Translations under genes and position numbers: made by a program
In this document: piece by piece, positions 22,435 to 30,808 of the stretch
Layout of the letters: the number at the start of each line of letters is the position of its first letter
Numbering within the stretch: position 1 is the stretch's first letter
From: an uncultured Collinsella sp.
GTDB taxonomy: Bacteria; Actinomycetota; Coriobacteriia; Coriobacteriales; Coriobacteriaceae
Length of the DNA: 39,558 nt
NCBI GenBank assembly: GCA_900762015.1
Contig: CAAFEX010000107.1
Location: 1-39,558 of the forward strand
Direction: 5' to 3'
Notes under the pieces: model-generated
The model's input: only the letters and a program-made list of their open reading frames with translations
Database searches by the model: none
Told to the model about the DNA's origin: nothing

Positions 22435-23811
22435 ATGGATACTCAGACCCCAACATATTCCGATGACGAGCTGACCGCAGCGCTTGCCGAGCACCTGGCG
22501 TCGCTCGATTGCGACGACAGCTATCGCGTGGAGCGTGTACTTAAGCGCTCGACCGTTGAAACAACCGAGCTCGTGTACTTTGAAGGAACCGGCGGTGGCT
22601 CGCTCGGCCCCTTTGTCCGTAAACGCATCGATGCTTCGGCTCAAATCGGCGGGGCATACGAGCGTCTGTTTGCCGTTCAGCGGGCAGGCAGGCGTTTTGA
22701 GCACCTGCCCAGAATCGTCGATTGTCGTCGTGTGGGCGACGAGCTCAACGTGGTTATGGAATACATCGAAGGGGAGACGCTCGGGGTGCTGGTGGACCGT
22801 CTGGGAGCCACCCCCGATTATGCGCGTGAATTGTATCCTGTCCTTTGCGACGCCGTGGGCGAGCTCCATGCCGGTTTTGCAATGGCGGGGGAGACGTCGG
22901 CGCCGGTGATCCATCGTGACCTCAAGCCGTCGAATATCATCGTGACAGGTGCCAACTATACGCCTGATGACGGCCTGACGTTTTCATCGCTGGTGATTAT
23001 CGACCTGGGGATCGCGCGCGTATGGCACGATGGCGCCGATGCCGACACCGTCAAGTTTGGCACGCGACCCTATGCGCCGCCCGAGCAGTATGGGTTTGGG
23101 CAGACGAGCGTGCGAAGCGACGTCTACGCACTTGGCGCCCTGTTGTTCTTCTGCTTGACGGGAGTCGACCCTAAGCCAGGGCTCGACATGCGCGAGCAAT
23201 GCGAGGCGCGCGGCATTCCCACTCCACTTGCCGATGCCGTCTGCATGTCGATGGCGCTCGACCCGGCCAAGCGTTTTGCGAGTGCGGAAGCGTTGGGACG
23301 GGCGACGCGCGCGGCATACGATCTGAGTCGCCCCGTGCGGCCTCCTGCGCCGCCTGTCCGAACTCCGGCCTCGGAGACGGTGTTGACGCCCCAAGGGCTC
23401 CAGAACCCCGCAGGGCCTCCTGGCCCTGCCGCCTCCGCTGCATGCGGCTTGCTCTCTCGCGTTCCGGAGTCTCTGGGCCGCATTTGGAATACGCTCGTCT
23501 GCTTCTCGCTGCTTGTGTTCTTTGCCGGAAGTCACTTTGCCGTCTTTCACCCCACCGGAGCAAACCAAAGCTACCCGACGTGGCTTCTCATAATCGAGTA
23601 TTTTTTCTTTGTCGATGGCCTTATGGTGCTTATGCATTTCGCACTGCTCGATAAGCGCCGTCTTCGTCGGCGATTCGCACTGCTCGACAGCTATCGCGGC
23701 AAGAAACTCGCGAAACTCTGGCTCAAGGCATTGGGTGTGCTGCTCCTATGCATGATTATCATAGTCGCGGTTGCCAATGCGACCGGCGTCGTCGATACCT
23801 CCGCTACCTAA
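22435..23811 (+). CDS. membrane Ser/Thr protein kinase
   Basis: This 458-residue Hanks-type kinase has a C-terminal membrane part. K63 in FVRKRI is the likely ATP lysine, VVMEYIEGETL the hinge, HRDLKPSN (160-167) the catalytic loop, IDLG (D190) replaces DFG, and GTRPYAPPEQYGFGQTSVRSDVYALG is the activation segment and APE region. The glycine loop is poorly conserved. Residues 300-340 are Pro-rich, and three hydrophobic helices follow (CFSLLVFFAG, LLIIEYFFFVDGLMVL, ALGVLLLCMIIIVAV). No PASTA or other sensor domain is present. The start is uncertain: GGAGG is only 2 nt from this ATG, and ATGs 9-12 nt earlier are alternatives. Confidence 0.82.
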   Translation: MDTQTPTYSDDELTAALAEHLASLDCDDSYRVERVLKRSTVETTELVYFEGTGGGSLGPFVRKRIDASAQIGGAYERLFAVQRAGRRFEHLPRIVDCRRVGDELNVVMEYIEGETLGVLVDRLGATPDYARELYPVLCDAVGELHAGFAMAGETSAPVIHRDLKPSNIIVTGANYTPDDGLTFSSLVIIDLGIARVWHDGADADTVKFGTRPYAPPEQYGFGQTSVRSDVYALGALLFFCLTGVDPKPGLDMREQCEARGIPTPLADAVCMSMALDPAKRFASAEALGRATRAAYDLSRPVRPPAPPVRTPASETVLTPQGLQNPAGPPGPAASAACGLLSRVPESLGRIWNTLVCFSLLVFFAGSHFAVFHPTGANQSYPTWLLIIEYFFFVDGLMVLMHFALLDKRRLRRRFALLDSYRGKKLAKLWLKALGVLLLCMIIIVAVANATGVVDTSAT

Positions 23812-23815
23812 AAGA

Positions 23816-23838
23816 AAAGGACCCCATTGGGGCCCTTT
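23816..23838. terminator. bidirectional terminator between kinase and hydrolase genes
   Basis: AAAGG-A-CCCC and GGGG-C-CCTTT pair around ATT, with one mismatch. On the minus strand the stem runs into TTTTCTTTT. It lies in the 37-nt gap between converging genes. Confidence 0.65.
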
Positions 23839-23848
23839 GCAGTTGCAC

Positions 23849-24982
23849 TTAGATGCGGTTCATCTGAGCGGCGACTTTGTTGTACCAGTCCTGCCACGTG
23901 GGCGGGCAGTACTTTTTGGCCGCTGCCGGGGTAAGGGTGGAGCCGTAGTTGGCGCCCAGATAGGCAACGTGAGCGGAGATGCCCTCGCTCCAGCTGCCAA
24001 AGCTGCGCCAACCGCCGCCACGTGCACTCCAGCCCCAGGCGTTGTAAGAATTGGCGCAATAAGCACCCTTGGTGCTCTCGATGCAGGCGATGGCGGGGGA
24101 CCAACGGGGGTCGACACCGGTATTCCAAGCGGCGACGGCAAAGTTATAGCCCTGGCCTGCCATGGGGGAGCCGGCGAGATAATTGTCGATGCGGCCTGTC
24201 CACTCATTAATGAACGAATCGTAATCGGAGCTACCAGTATTGGAGCTGTTCACCGTGGTGTCGATGGTGGTGTTGGTGTTGGTGGCCTGGCTGCTGGAAT
24301 TGCTGCCGCTTACGCCCTCGCCCGAGAGCTTCTCGGCGGCAGCGGCCTTATCGGCCTCAAGCTTGGCAAGCTCGGCGGCATTTTCCTGCTCGGCTTTTGC
24401 CTGTGCCTCGCTGCGGAGCTGCTGGGCCTGTGCCAGCGCATCCTCGGCGTTTTTCTGCTCTGCCTCAAGCTGAGACTTGGCCTGCTGGAGCTCAGCCTTG
24501 TTCTGCTCGAGTTCGGTTTGCATGTTATTGAGCTGTTCGATCTCGTCGACGCTCGAGCTCGTGATCTGGTTGGTGTATTTGCAGGTCGTGATGAACTCAC
24601 CCAGGCTCTGTGCGTTGACCAGGAAGCTCACGATGGGATTGGTGCCCTTCTGATACTTGTACAGATCGCGCATGGCGGAGCTTGCCTTGGCCTGCTGCTC
24701 GGGAAGCTTGGCCTCGATTTCCTCGATGCTTGCCTCATTGGAGTCAATCTGCTTTTGCAGGTCATCGAGTTTGGTGCGGGCGTCGTTGTAGGCGCTCGTG
24801 GCGGCTTCGATCTTCTGCTGGGCTGCGGAAAGCTGGTCCTGCGTTGCCTGCGAGGCGGCATACGCCGCAACGGGGGAGAGCATCGGCGTGGCCGTCAGCG
24901 CAACGGCGAGCACGGCGCTCGTGATGATACGAGCCGGCTTCGACGCAATGAACGCTGCGGTGCGATGATTCGAATGCTGCAT
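23849..24982 (-). CDS. secreted coiled-coil cell-wall hydrolase, lysozyme-like C-terminus
   Basis: This 377-residue exported protein has a signal peptide (about 1-44: IITSAVLAVALTATPMLSPVAAYA). Two long coiled coils follow (about 48-110 and 145-225, rich in Gln, Ala and Glu), like the N-terminal regions of PcsB, CwlO and other FtsEX-linked hydrolases. After a Ser/Asn/Thr-rich linker, the last 110 residues (AVAAWNTGVDPRWSPAIACIES, NAWGW, SFGSWSEGISAHVAYL) resemble lysozyme-like or glucosaminidase domains; the Glu in ACIES is the likely catalytic acid. I chose the ATG at 24982 because AGAGGG is 5 nt upstream. Two perfect palindromes lie in its promoter region. Confidence 0.75.
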   Translation of the reverse strand: MQHSNHRTAAFIASKPARIITSAVLAVALTATPMLSPVAAYAASQATQDQLSAAQQKIEAATSAYNDARTKLDDLQKQIDSNEASIEEIEAKLPEQQAKASSAMRDLYKYQKGTNPIVSFLVNAQSLGEFITTCKYTNQITSSSVDEIEQLNNMQTELEQNKAELQQAKSQLEAEQKNAEDALAQAQQLRSEAQAKAEQENAAELAKLEADKAAAAEKLSGEGVSGSNSSSQATNTNTTIDTTVNSSNTGSSDYDSFINEWTGRIDNYLAGSPMAGQGYNFAVAAWNTGVDPRWSPAIACIESTKGAYCANSYNAWGWSARGGGWRSFGSWSEGISAHVAYLGANYGSTLTPAAAKKYCPPTWQDWYNKVAAQMNRI

Positions 24983-25052
24983 CCAGTCCCTCTGCAATCA
25001 ATCGTAGGTTATGGTTCGAACGGTATTCTACTACTGCTTTCGACCTCAACTT

Positions 25053-25089
25053 GAACCTTAAAGGTTCCAAAGGGTCAAGTTGAACTTGA
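25053..25089. promoter_or_regulatory. two perfect 15-bp palindromes upstream of the hydrolase gene
   Basis: GAACCTT-A-AAGGTTC (25053-25067) and TCAAGTT-G-AACTTGA (25075-25089) have centres 22 bp apart, two turns of the helix. Further CTCAAC/TTCAACTT half-sites lie on both sides. The second site is like MerR/SoxR-type boxes (CCTCAAGTT..AACTTGAGG). A TAGAAT -10-like box lies on the minus strand just downstream. Confidence 0.55.
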
Positions 25090-25216
25090 GGCTTTGGCTT
25101 TGACCTGCAGTTATGATGAATTGTTGAGAAACCATAGAGTTCAACTTTAACGTTACAGAGCTCTGTTTGAGAGGAGTTTTGGGCTGTAAAAGCCATCTCA
25201 ACGTGGGGTTTTATAA

Positions 25217-25849
25217 CTACAGCGTGCCCTTCTGGCGAGCCTGCTCAATCTCTTCGAGGGCCTCGGCGGGGGTGAACGAACAGGTGCCGTCGCCGAGCTT
25301 GACTACCTGGATTTCGTCACCGGCGTTGATCTCTCCGCCCTTTAGTACCACGCCGAAAACGCCCTCGTGGGGAAAGATGCAGTCGCCGGCGAGATAGTAG
25401 ATGGCGCAACGGGTGTGGCAGACCTTGCCGATTTGGCTGATTTCGACGAGCACGTCGCTTCCAAGCTTGAGCTGTGTGCCCAAAGGGAGCGAGAGCAGGT
25501 TGATGCCCCGGGTTGTGAAGTTCTCCCCAAAGTCACCCTCGTGTACGTCGAGCCCGCGTGCCTGCGCCGTCTGGATGGACTCCGCGGCTAAAAAGGAAAC
25601 CTGACGGTGCCAATGTCCGGCGTGCGCATCGGTGGCGAGGCCAAATTGCTCTATAACGGTGTCGCGTCCATCGGCGACGGGCGACTTGCGAGTGCCCTTG
25701 TGTACCGACGTGTTGATCGAGACGATGTGGGCGGGTCCGTTGTAGGCGTCGTTTGCCGTGCACAGGGGAGCGGTCGCTTTCGCACGTTTCGCCAGCTCGC
25801 GCCTCGCGGCATTGAGGATGGGATTATCGGTCGGATGGTCTTGGGGCAC
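25217..25849 (-). CDS. MOSC domain protein
   Basis: This 210-residue protein consists mostly of a MOSC domain, the beta-barrel found in molybdenum cofactor sulfurases and YiiM/YuaD-like proteins. GPAHIVSINTSVHKGTRKSPV, DAHAGHWHRQVSFLA, GDFGENFTTRGINLLSLPLGTQLKLG and the conserved cysteine in IGKVCHTRC are present in the expected order. The likely role is sulfur or molybdopterin handling. No Mo-cofactor gene is adjacent. Translation probably starts at GTG (25849), with AAAGG about 7 nt upstream. It diverges from the ATP-grasp gene. Confidence 0.82.
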   Translation of the reverse strand: MPQDHPTDNPILNAARRELAKRAKATAPLCTANDAYNGPAHIVSINTSVHKGTRKSPVADGRDTVIEQFGLATDAHAGHWHRQVSFLAAESIQTAQARGLDVHEGDFGENFTTRGINLLSLPLGTQLKLGSDVLVEISQIGKVCHTRCAIYYLAGDCIFPHEGVFGVVLKGGEINAGDEIQVVKLGDGTCSFTPAEALEEIEQARQKGTL

Positions 25850-25912
25850 GTGCGCGCCTTTCGCTCGAGGATGTCAATACACTGAATCCTACAACAATGG
25901 TAGGTTCATTGC

Positions 25913-25929
25913 CCGTTGTCATACAACGG
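25913..25929. promoter_or_regulatory. inverted repeat in the MOSC/ATP-grasp divergent region
   Basis: CCGTTGT-CAT-ACAACGG is a perfect 7-3-7 inverted repeat. CCTAC-N7-GTAGG (25888-25904) lies beside it. Both are nearer the MOSC gene. A candidate -10 (TAGAAT, 26022-26027) for the ATP-grasp gene is about 95 bp away. Confidence 0.4.
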
Positions 25930-26083
25930 TGAGCGCCGTCTTCGTGCTGGCCTTCGTGCTGGACGATTACGTCGATTGCCATAGATACGGTGGAGCTTTG
26001 GGCGCCGGCGGCTTGGCACGCTAGAATAAATCAGTTGCGTAAAGACCGCCCGTTGTGTGGGCAGTTCATGATAGGAAGTTTCC

Positions 26084-27340
26084 ATGGCATTGCAATTTAC
26101 AGAGCGCGAGTTCATTCCCGTGCTGCTTGGTGGCGACATCAACGCCTATTCGGTGGCGCGCGCCTTCTACGAGGAGTACCAGGTCAAGAGTCTGGTCTTT
26201 GGCAAGTATCAGACGGGTCCCGCGTACCGCAGCCAGATTATCGACTACACGCCCAACGTGGATATCGACACCATGCCCGTGATGCTCAAAACCGTCAACG
26301 GCATTGCCCAAGCGCATGCCGACAAGACTATTGTCCTTGTGGGCTGCGGCGACAACTATGTCGCTCTCGTGGCTCAAGCCAAGGATGCTCATGAGCTGGC
26401 GGATAACATCGTCGCTCCCTACGCGCCCTACAGCATGCTCGAGCAGTGCCAGAAGAAGGAGATCTTCTACGAGCTGTGCGAGAAGCATGGCGTGCCCTAT
26501 CCACACACGTTTACCTTTACCAAGGCGATGCTCAATGCTCAGGGTGAGGCGCCTGCCGAAGTGCTCGACCAGATCGATTTTCCTTACCCGATGATTCTGA
26601 AGCCTTCTGACGGCATCATGTGGTGGCAGCATGAGTTCGAGGGCCAGAAGAAGGCCTATGAGATTGCCGACCGCGCCGAGCTGGAACAGGTCATTCGCGA
26701 TTCGTATGCCAGCGGCTACACCGACGATCTGATCTTGCAGGATCGCGTGCCCGGCAACGACGAGTACATGCGCGTGCTCACCAGCTATTCCGACCGCAAC
26801 GGTAAGGTCCGCATGATGTGCCTGGGCCATGTGCTGCTCGAGGAGCATCAGCCCCACGGTGTCGGCAACCATGCCTGTATCATTACCGAGCCTAACGACG
26901 AACTCATGGGCGGCGTGCGCAAGTTGCTCGAGGACCTTCACTTTGTGGGCTATTCCAACTTTGACGTTAAGTACGACGAGCGCGATGGCTCGTTTAAGTT
27001 CTTCGATTTCAACACGCGCCAGGGCCGCAGCAACTACTACGTCACCAACAGCGGCTTTAACGTTGCCAAGTATGTGGTGGACGAGTATGTGTTCAACCGC
27101 CCGTTTGAGCCGGAGTTTGTGACGGCGCAGGACGAGGCCCTGTGGATGGTCGTTCCCATGGGCGTCGTCGACAAGTACGTCAAGGATCCCGAGCTGCGCG
27201 CTAAGGTGCATCGCCTGGACAAGGAAGGCAAGGGCGCCGACCCTTCGTTTATGAAGGGCGACTTTGTCTTTAACCGCTGGCTGCGCATGTGGCACACCAA
27301 GCTGCGCCACTTTAAGCTGTTCAAGACGTATTACAAGTAG
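26084..27340 (+). CDS. ATP-grasp ligase, probable D-aspartate ligase
   Basis: This 418-residue ATP-grasp enzyme has an N-terminal FIPVLLGGDINAYSVARAFYE Rossmann-like start, a central ATP-grasp core (PYPMILKPSDGIMWWQHEFEG with the ATP lysine, VPGNDEYMRVLTSY) and the metal-binding FFDFNTRQGRSNYY. This layout and length fit the D-aspartate ligase family (Enterococcus faecium Aslfm, about 409 aa), which attaches D-Asp to the side chain of the third residue of the peptidoglycan precursor. The neighbouring aspartate-racemase gene strongly favours this role. AGGAAG lies 5 nt before the ATG. Alternatives within the ATP-grasp superfamily cannot be excluded from sequence alone. Confidence 0.78.
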   Translation: MALQFTEREFIPVLLGGDINAYSVARAFYEEYQVKSLVFGKYQTGPAYRSQIIDYTPNVDIDTMPVMLKTVNGIAQAHADKTIVLVGCGDNYVALVAQAKDAHELADNIVAPYAPYSMLEQCQKKEIFYELCEKHGVPYPHTFTFTKAMLNAQGEAPAEVLDQIDFPYPMILKPSDGIMWWQHEFEGQKKAYEIADRAELEQVIRDSYASGYTDDLILQDRVPGNDEYMRVLTSYSDRNGKVRMMCLGHVLLEEHQPHGVGNHACIITEPNDELMGGVRKLLEDLHFVGYSNFDVKYDERDGSFKFFDFNTRQGRSNYYVTNSGFNVAKYVVDEYVFNRPFEPEFVTAQDEALWMVVPMGVVDKYVKDPELRAKVHRLDKEGKGADPSFMKGDFVFNRWLRMWHTKLRHFKLFKTYYK

Positions 27341-27424
27341 ATGAGCGCGGCGCCCGTCCGGTTTGCATCGGGCGGGCGCGGGTATGATACGCGCAATTGC
27401 GCAAGCGTCACCAAGGAGGCGGCG

Positions 27425-28171
27425 ATGGAAAAGCTGGGAGTTATCGGCGGCATGGGCGCCGAGGCCACGTCGTATTACTACGACCAGGTGGTGCGTCATA
27501 CGGCTGCTGCCTGCGATCAGGAACATATCGACATGGTGGTGCTCTCCAAGTCGACCATGCCCGACCGCACGTTGGCCATTAAGACCGGCGAGCATGCCAA
27601 GCTGCTGGCGACCATGAAAGAGTGTGCCCAGGCACTCGAGTCGCTGGGCTGTGCGCACATTGCCATTCCCTGCAACACGTCGCACTACTTCTACGACCAG
27701 ATCCAGTCGTTTACGAAGGTGCCGATTATCCACATGCCGCGTGAGTCGGTGCGCTATGCCCTTGCGGGTGCGGTGATGGGGGAGTGCGAGTTCGACCCCA
27801 ACCTGAGTATGCCGGCCGAGCCGGTGCACAAGATTGGCATTATGGGAACCGATGGAACCGTGGGCGCGGGCGTCTACGGACGCGAATGTAAGGCTGCGGG
27901 TGTTGAGGTTGTCTATCCCAGCGAGAAACGTCAGAACGATGTGATGTCGCTTATCTACGATGACGTGAAGGCCGGACGTGAGCCCGATATGGATAAGTTC
28001 GACCGCGTGATGTGGGAGTTCGCCCGTAGCGGCTGCGACCGCGTCATTCTGGCCTGCACCGAGCTCTCGGTGCTGCAGAAGTACCGAGAGATGCCCGAGG
28101 TCACCCTCGACGCCATGGACGTCCTGGTGCGCGAATCCATCATCCGCAGCGGCGCCCCCTACCGCCTCTAG
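27425..28171 (+). CDS. aspartate/glutamate racemase family protein, probable aspartate racemase
   Basis: This 248-residue PLP-independent racemase opens with EKLGVIGGMGAEATSYYYDQV, typical of aspartate racemases (RacD/RacX). The two catalytic cysteines lie in IAIPCNTSHYF and VILACTELSVL, about 115 residues apart. The family interconverts L- and D-Asp (sometimes Glu). It lies 84 nt after the D-aspartate-ligase-like gene on the same strand, matching the racemase-ligase pairing seen in bacteria with D-Asp cross-bridges. The ATG at 27425 has AAGGAGG 5 nt upstream; an earlier in-frame start has none. Two hairpins follow. Confidence 0.85.
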   Translation: MEKLGVIGGMGAEATSYYYDQVVRHTAAACDQEHIDMVVLSKSTMPDRTLAIKTGEHAKLLATMKECAQALESLGCAHIAIPCNTSHYFYDQIQSFTKVPIIHMPRESVRYALAGAVMGECEFDPNLSMPAEPVHKIGIMGTDGTVGAGVYGRECKAAGVEVVYPSEKRQNDVMSLIYDDVKAGREPDMDKFDRVMWEFARSGCDRVILACTELSVLQKYREMPEVTLDAMDVLVRESIIRSGAPYRL

Positions 28172-28177
28172 CTTCCG

Positions 28178-28215
28178 ACCTGCCAAAAAGGGACAGGTTT
28201 ATTTTGGTAGGTTTT
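28178..28215 (+). repeat. hairpin repeat D, copy 1, also a terminator
   Basis: ACCTGCCAAAA and TTTTGGTAGGT (one G-T pair) enclose AGGGACAGGTTTA and run into TTTT, 6 nt after the racemase stop codon. On the minus strand the loop reads AAACCTGTCCC, matching the loops of repeat C (12171 and 13382). Confidence 0.6.
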
Positions 28216-28230
28216 ATCTGGTGAAACAGT

Positions 28231-28268
28231 AAAGGCTTCGGCTCGTTTGGTGCGAGCCGAAGCCTTTT
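28231..28268. terminator. bidirectional terminator
   Basis: A perfect 15-bp stem (AAAGGCTTCGGCTCG and its complement) with a 7-nt loop is flanked by a T run on the plus side. It separates the racemase gene from the oppositely oriented ecfT. Confidence 0.8.
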
Positions 28269-28296
28269 GCGTTGGGTGGTTGCTGTCGGTGGCGAA

Positions 28297-29043
28297 CTAG
28301 AACAGGAAGCCGATGGCGATGAGGGCGATGCTGACGATGAGCACGGCGATGTCCAGACCCTTGATGGGATAGCGCTTGTACGAGCTGGCGCGCGTACGCA
28401 GATAGAAGCCGCGCTGCTCTGCCGCCAAGGCTGTGGCATCGGTCTTGCCCACGCTCGAGATGAGCAGTGGCACACACAGTGGCAGCATGAGCTTAAGCTT
28501 CTTGATGGGGTTCTTGGTGTCGTACTCGACGCCGCGTGCGGTCTGCGCCTCCATGATGGCGTTCATCTCCTGACCAAACACCGGCACAAAGCGCAACGCC
28601 GTGGTAAAGGTGAAGGCATAGCGATACGGCACGTGCAGCACCTCGACGCAGGCGTTGGCAAGGTCGTTGAGTTTGGTCACCATGAGCATGAGGATGAGTG
28701 GTAACGCCACGCCCAGTAGGCGCAGACAGGCCTTCGATCCTGTGATGAGGCCCGTGTCGGTGATAAAGCCCCACACCACGTTGCCATCGCGCATAAAGGC
28801 CAGCTGGAGCACCAGCATGATAAGCGCGAGCGGGATCAGCAACTTGAGCAGCGAGAACAGACGGTCGACGACGCCGGCATAGGCACCCAGCGCAAGGGTG
28901 AGTGCCAAAAAGCCCAGCAGCGCCACGTAGGTGTCGGACAAGAAGATGCCGACGATGATGGCGGCGGCGAGGCCCAGTTTGACGACGGGGTTCAGGCGAT
29001 GCAGCAGCGTGTCACCCGGCATGTAGTCGATGACGTTAACCAC
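28297..29043 (-). CDS. ecfT: ECF transporter transmembrane component EcfT
   Basis: This 248-residue integral membrane protein links the two ATPase domains to the substrate-binding S component. It has the EcfT/CbiQ pattern: DTLLHRLNPVVKLGLA near the N-terminus, four to six hydrophobic helices, and the coupling motif ALRFVPVFGQEMNAIMEAQTARG followed by KLMLPLCVPLLISSV. Translation probably starts at GTG (29043): AAGGAG is 10 nt upstream, and the start overlaps the EcfA stop codon by 8 nt. An ATG 33 nt earlier is in frame but lies well inside ecfA. It is the last gene of the ECF operon. Confidence 0.88.
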   Translation of the reverse strand: MVNVIDYMPGDTLLHRLNPVVKLGLAAAIIVGIFLSDTYVALLGFLALTLALGAYAGVVDRLFSLLKLLIPLALIMLVLQLAFMRDGNVVWGFITDTGLITGSKACLRLLGVALPLILMLMVTKLNDLANACVEVLHVPYRYAFTFTTALRFVPVFGQEMNAIMEAQTARGVEYDTKNPIKKLKLMLPLCVPLLISSVGKTDATALAAEQRGFYLRTRASSYKRYPIKGLDIAVLIVSIALIAIGFLF

Positions 29044-30787
29044 GGTGGACCATCTCCTTAGTAATTCGAACGACATCGGAGACCTCGCTCACCTGTGTAA
29101 AGGCGGGTGAGACGTTGGATGCCAGACGGCGCGAGAGTTCGATGACCTGGGGCGGCTCAACGTAGGCACGCCGCATGAGATCGATGTTCGAGAACAGCTC
29201 GTGCGTGCGGCCGCGGTCGAGGATGCGACCGTCGGCCATTACCACAATGCGCTCGGCAAAATCCGAGACGACTTCCATATCGTGGCAGACCATGATTACG
29301 GCGCAGCCACGCTCGGCCATGGTACGCACCGTTTCCATGACGGTCATGCACTCGCGGTAATCAAGGCCGCTCGTGGGCTCGTCGAGCACCACGATTTTGG
29401 GCTCTACGACCACGACGGAGGCGAGTGCCACCATTTGTCGCTGGCCGCGCGAAAGCGAGAAAGGCGCCTCGTCGGCCGGCAAGCCAAAGCGGTCGATGAC
29501 GAGTTGGGCACGACGCAGAGCCTCGGCGCGGTCCATGCCGCCAAGCTCCAAGCCAAAGGCGACCTCGTCGAGCACGGTGTCCTTGCAGATTTGACGGTCA
29601 GGGTTTTGGAAGAGGGTTGCGACCTCGCGGGCAATGCGGCTCGTGGGGACGGTTGCAGTATCCAGTCCCGTGACGCGCACGCTGCCCGAGGCGGGCTTGA
29701 GCAGACCCGTGAGCAGCTTGGTGAGCGTGGTCTTGCCGGCACCGTTCTGGCCGACGATGCCCACGAGCTCGCCGGGATAGAGCGTCAGGCTAAGGTCGTG
29801 TACGGCGGCGCCGCCATTGGGATAGGCAAACTCAACATGGTCGAAGGTGAGTACGGGTTCTGCGTCCTTGGCATGAGGGCGCAACGACGGTGCATGCGGG
29901 GAACCGGCGGGCGCCTGGGCTTCGATGGCCGCGTGTGCGGGGTCGACGATGCCCGAAATCAGGCGCTCGGCCTCATCGACATCCAAGCAAGGGGTACCAC
30001 TTGCCAGACCATCGGCCTCGAGGCTATTGAAGATGCGCGTGACGCGAGGGCAGTCGACGCCGATGACACGGAGCTCGTCGGTATGCGCGAAGACCTCGTG
30101 TGGCTCGCCCTGCAGCGCGATTTCGCCATGGTTGAGCACGAGCACGCGGTTGCAGTACTCCGAGAGCAGGGCGACCTTTTGCTCAACGACGACGATGGTG
30201 ATTCCAAGTGCGCGGTTTGCCTCACGCAGCGTCTCGAAAACCAACGTGGAGCTGGCGGGGTCGAGTGCCGCGGTGGGCTCGTCGAGAACCAAGACGCGCG
30301 GACGCATGGCGAGGATGGCGGCGATGGCCACTTTTTGCTTCTGTCCGCCCGAGAGGGTGGCGATCTCGCGGTCGCGCAGGTCGCTGATGCCGACGGTCTC
30401 GAGCGTTTCGCTCACGCGCTGCTCGATCTGGTCGTGGGGAACGCCAAAGTTCTCGAGGCCAAAGAGCATCTCGTCCTCGACGACCGAAGCGACCATCTGC
30501 GTGTCGATATCCTGCAGCACACTGCCGACGATTTGCGAGACGTCGGTGAGCGAGACTTCGCAGGTGTCGTGGCCGTCGACCATGACGGACCCAAAGAACG
30601 TGCCGGTGTAGTGGTGGGGCACGGCACCCGACAGGCAGGCGGCAAGCGTGGACTTGCCGGCGCCCGAGGGCCCGATGATGCCGATGAAATCTCCCTTGTT
30701 CACGCTGAGCGAGATGTGGCTGAGCGCCTGCTCGGTCTGCGTGCCATAGGAGAACGAGACATCGTCGACGTTGATGATCGTTTCCAT
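29036..30787 (-). CDS. ecfA: ECF transporter ATPase with two fused ABC domains
   Basis: This 583-residue cytoplasmic protein carries two complete ABC ATPase domains in one chain, where many bacteria have separate EcfA1 and EcfA2. Domain 1: Walker A GPSGAGKST (39-47), signature LSGGQKQKVAI, Walker B VLVLDEPTAALD. Domain 2: GQNGAGKTT, LSRGQRQMVAL (Arg replacing the second Gly-position residue of LSGGQ) and IVVLDEPTSGLD. A roughly 60-residue linker joins them. ATP hydrolysis drives import through EcfT and the S component. GAAAGG precedes the ATG. Between this gene and the S-component gene lie 213 nt of hairpin repeats. Confidence 0.92.
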   Translation of the reverse strand: METIINVDDVSFSYGTQTEQALSHISLSVNKGDFIGIIGPSGAGKSTLAACLSGAVPHHYTGTFFGSVMVDGHDTCEVSLTDVSQIVGSVLQDIDTQMVASVVEDEMLFGLENFGVPHDQIEQRVSETLETVGISDLRDREIATLSGGQKQKVAIAAILAMRPRVLVLDEPTAALDPASSTLVFETLREANRALGITIVVVEQKVALLSEYCNRVLVLNHGEIALQGEPHEVFAHTDELRVIGVDCPRVTRIFNSLEADGLASGTPCLDVDEAERLISGIVDPAHAAIEAQAPAGSPHAPSLRPHAKDAEPVLTFDHVEFAYPNGGAAVHDLSLTLYPGELVGIVGQNGAGKTTLTKLLTGLLKPASGSVRVTGLDTATVPTSRIAREVATLFQNPDRQICKDTVLDEVAFGLELGGMDRAEALRRAQLVIDRFGLPADEAPFSLSRGQRQMVALASVVVVEPKIVVLDEPTSGLDYRECMTVMETVRTMAERGCAVIMVCHDMEVVSDFAERIVVMADGRILDRGRTHELFSNIDLMRRAYVEPPQVIELSRRLASNVSPAFTQVSEVSDVVRITKEMVHRG

Positions 30788-30808
30788 GGATACCTTTCAT
30801 AGTCATTG

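Noticed and set aside
26066..28186. A 706-residue minus-strand open frame across the ATP-grasp and racemase genes
   Set aside because: Both sense genes have clear motifs and ribosome binding sites. The antisense frame is His/Val/Leu-rich with no domain and exists because of codon bias.
29201..30802. A 533-residue plus-strand open frame opposite the fused EcfA gene
   Set aside because: It is antisense to two conserved ABC domains and has no recognisable motif.
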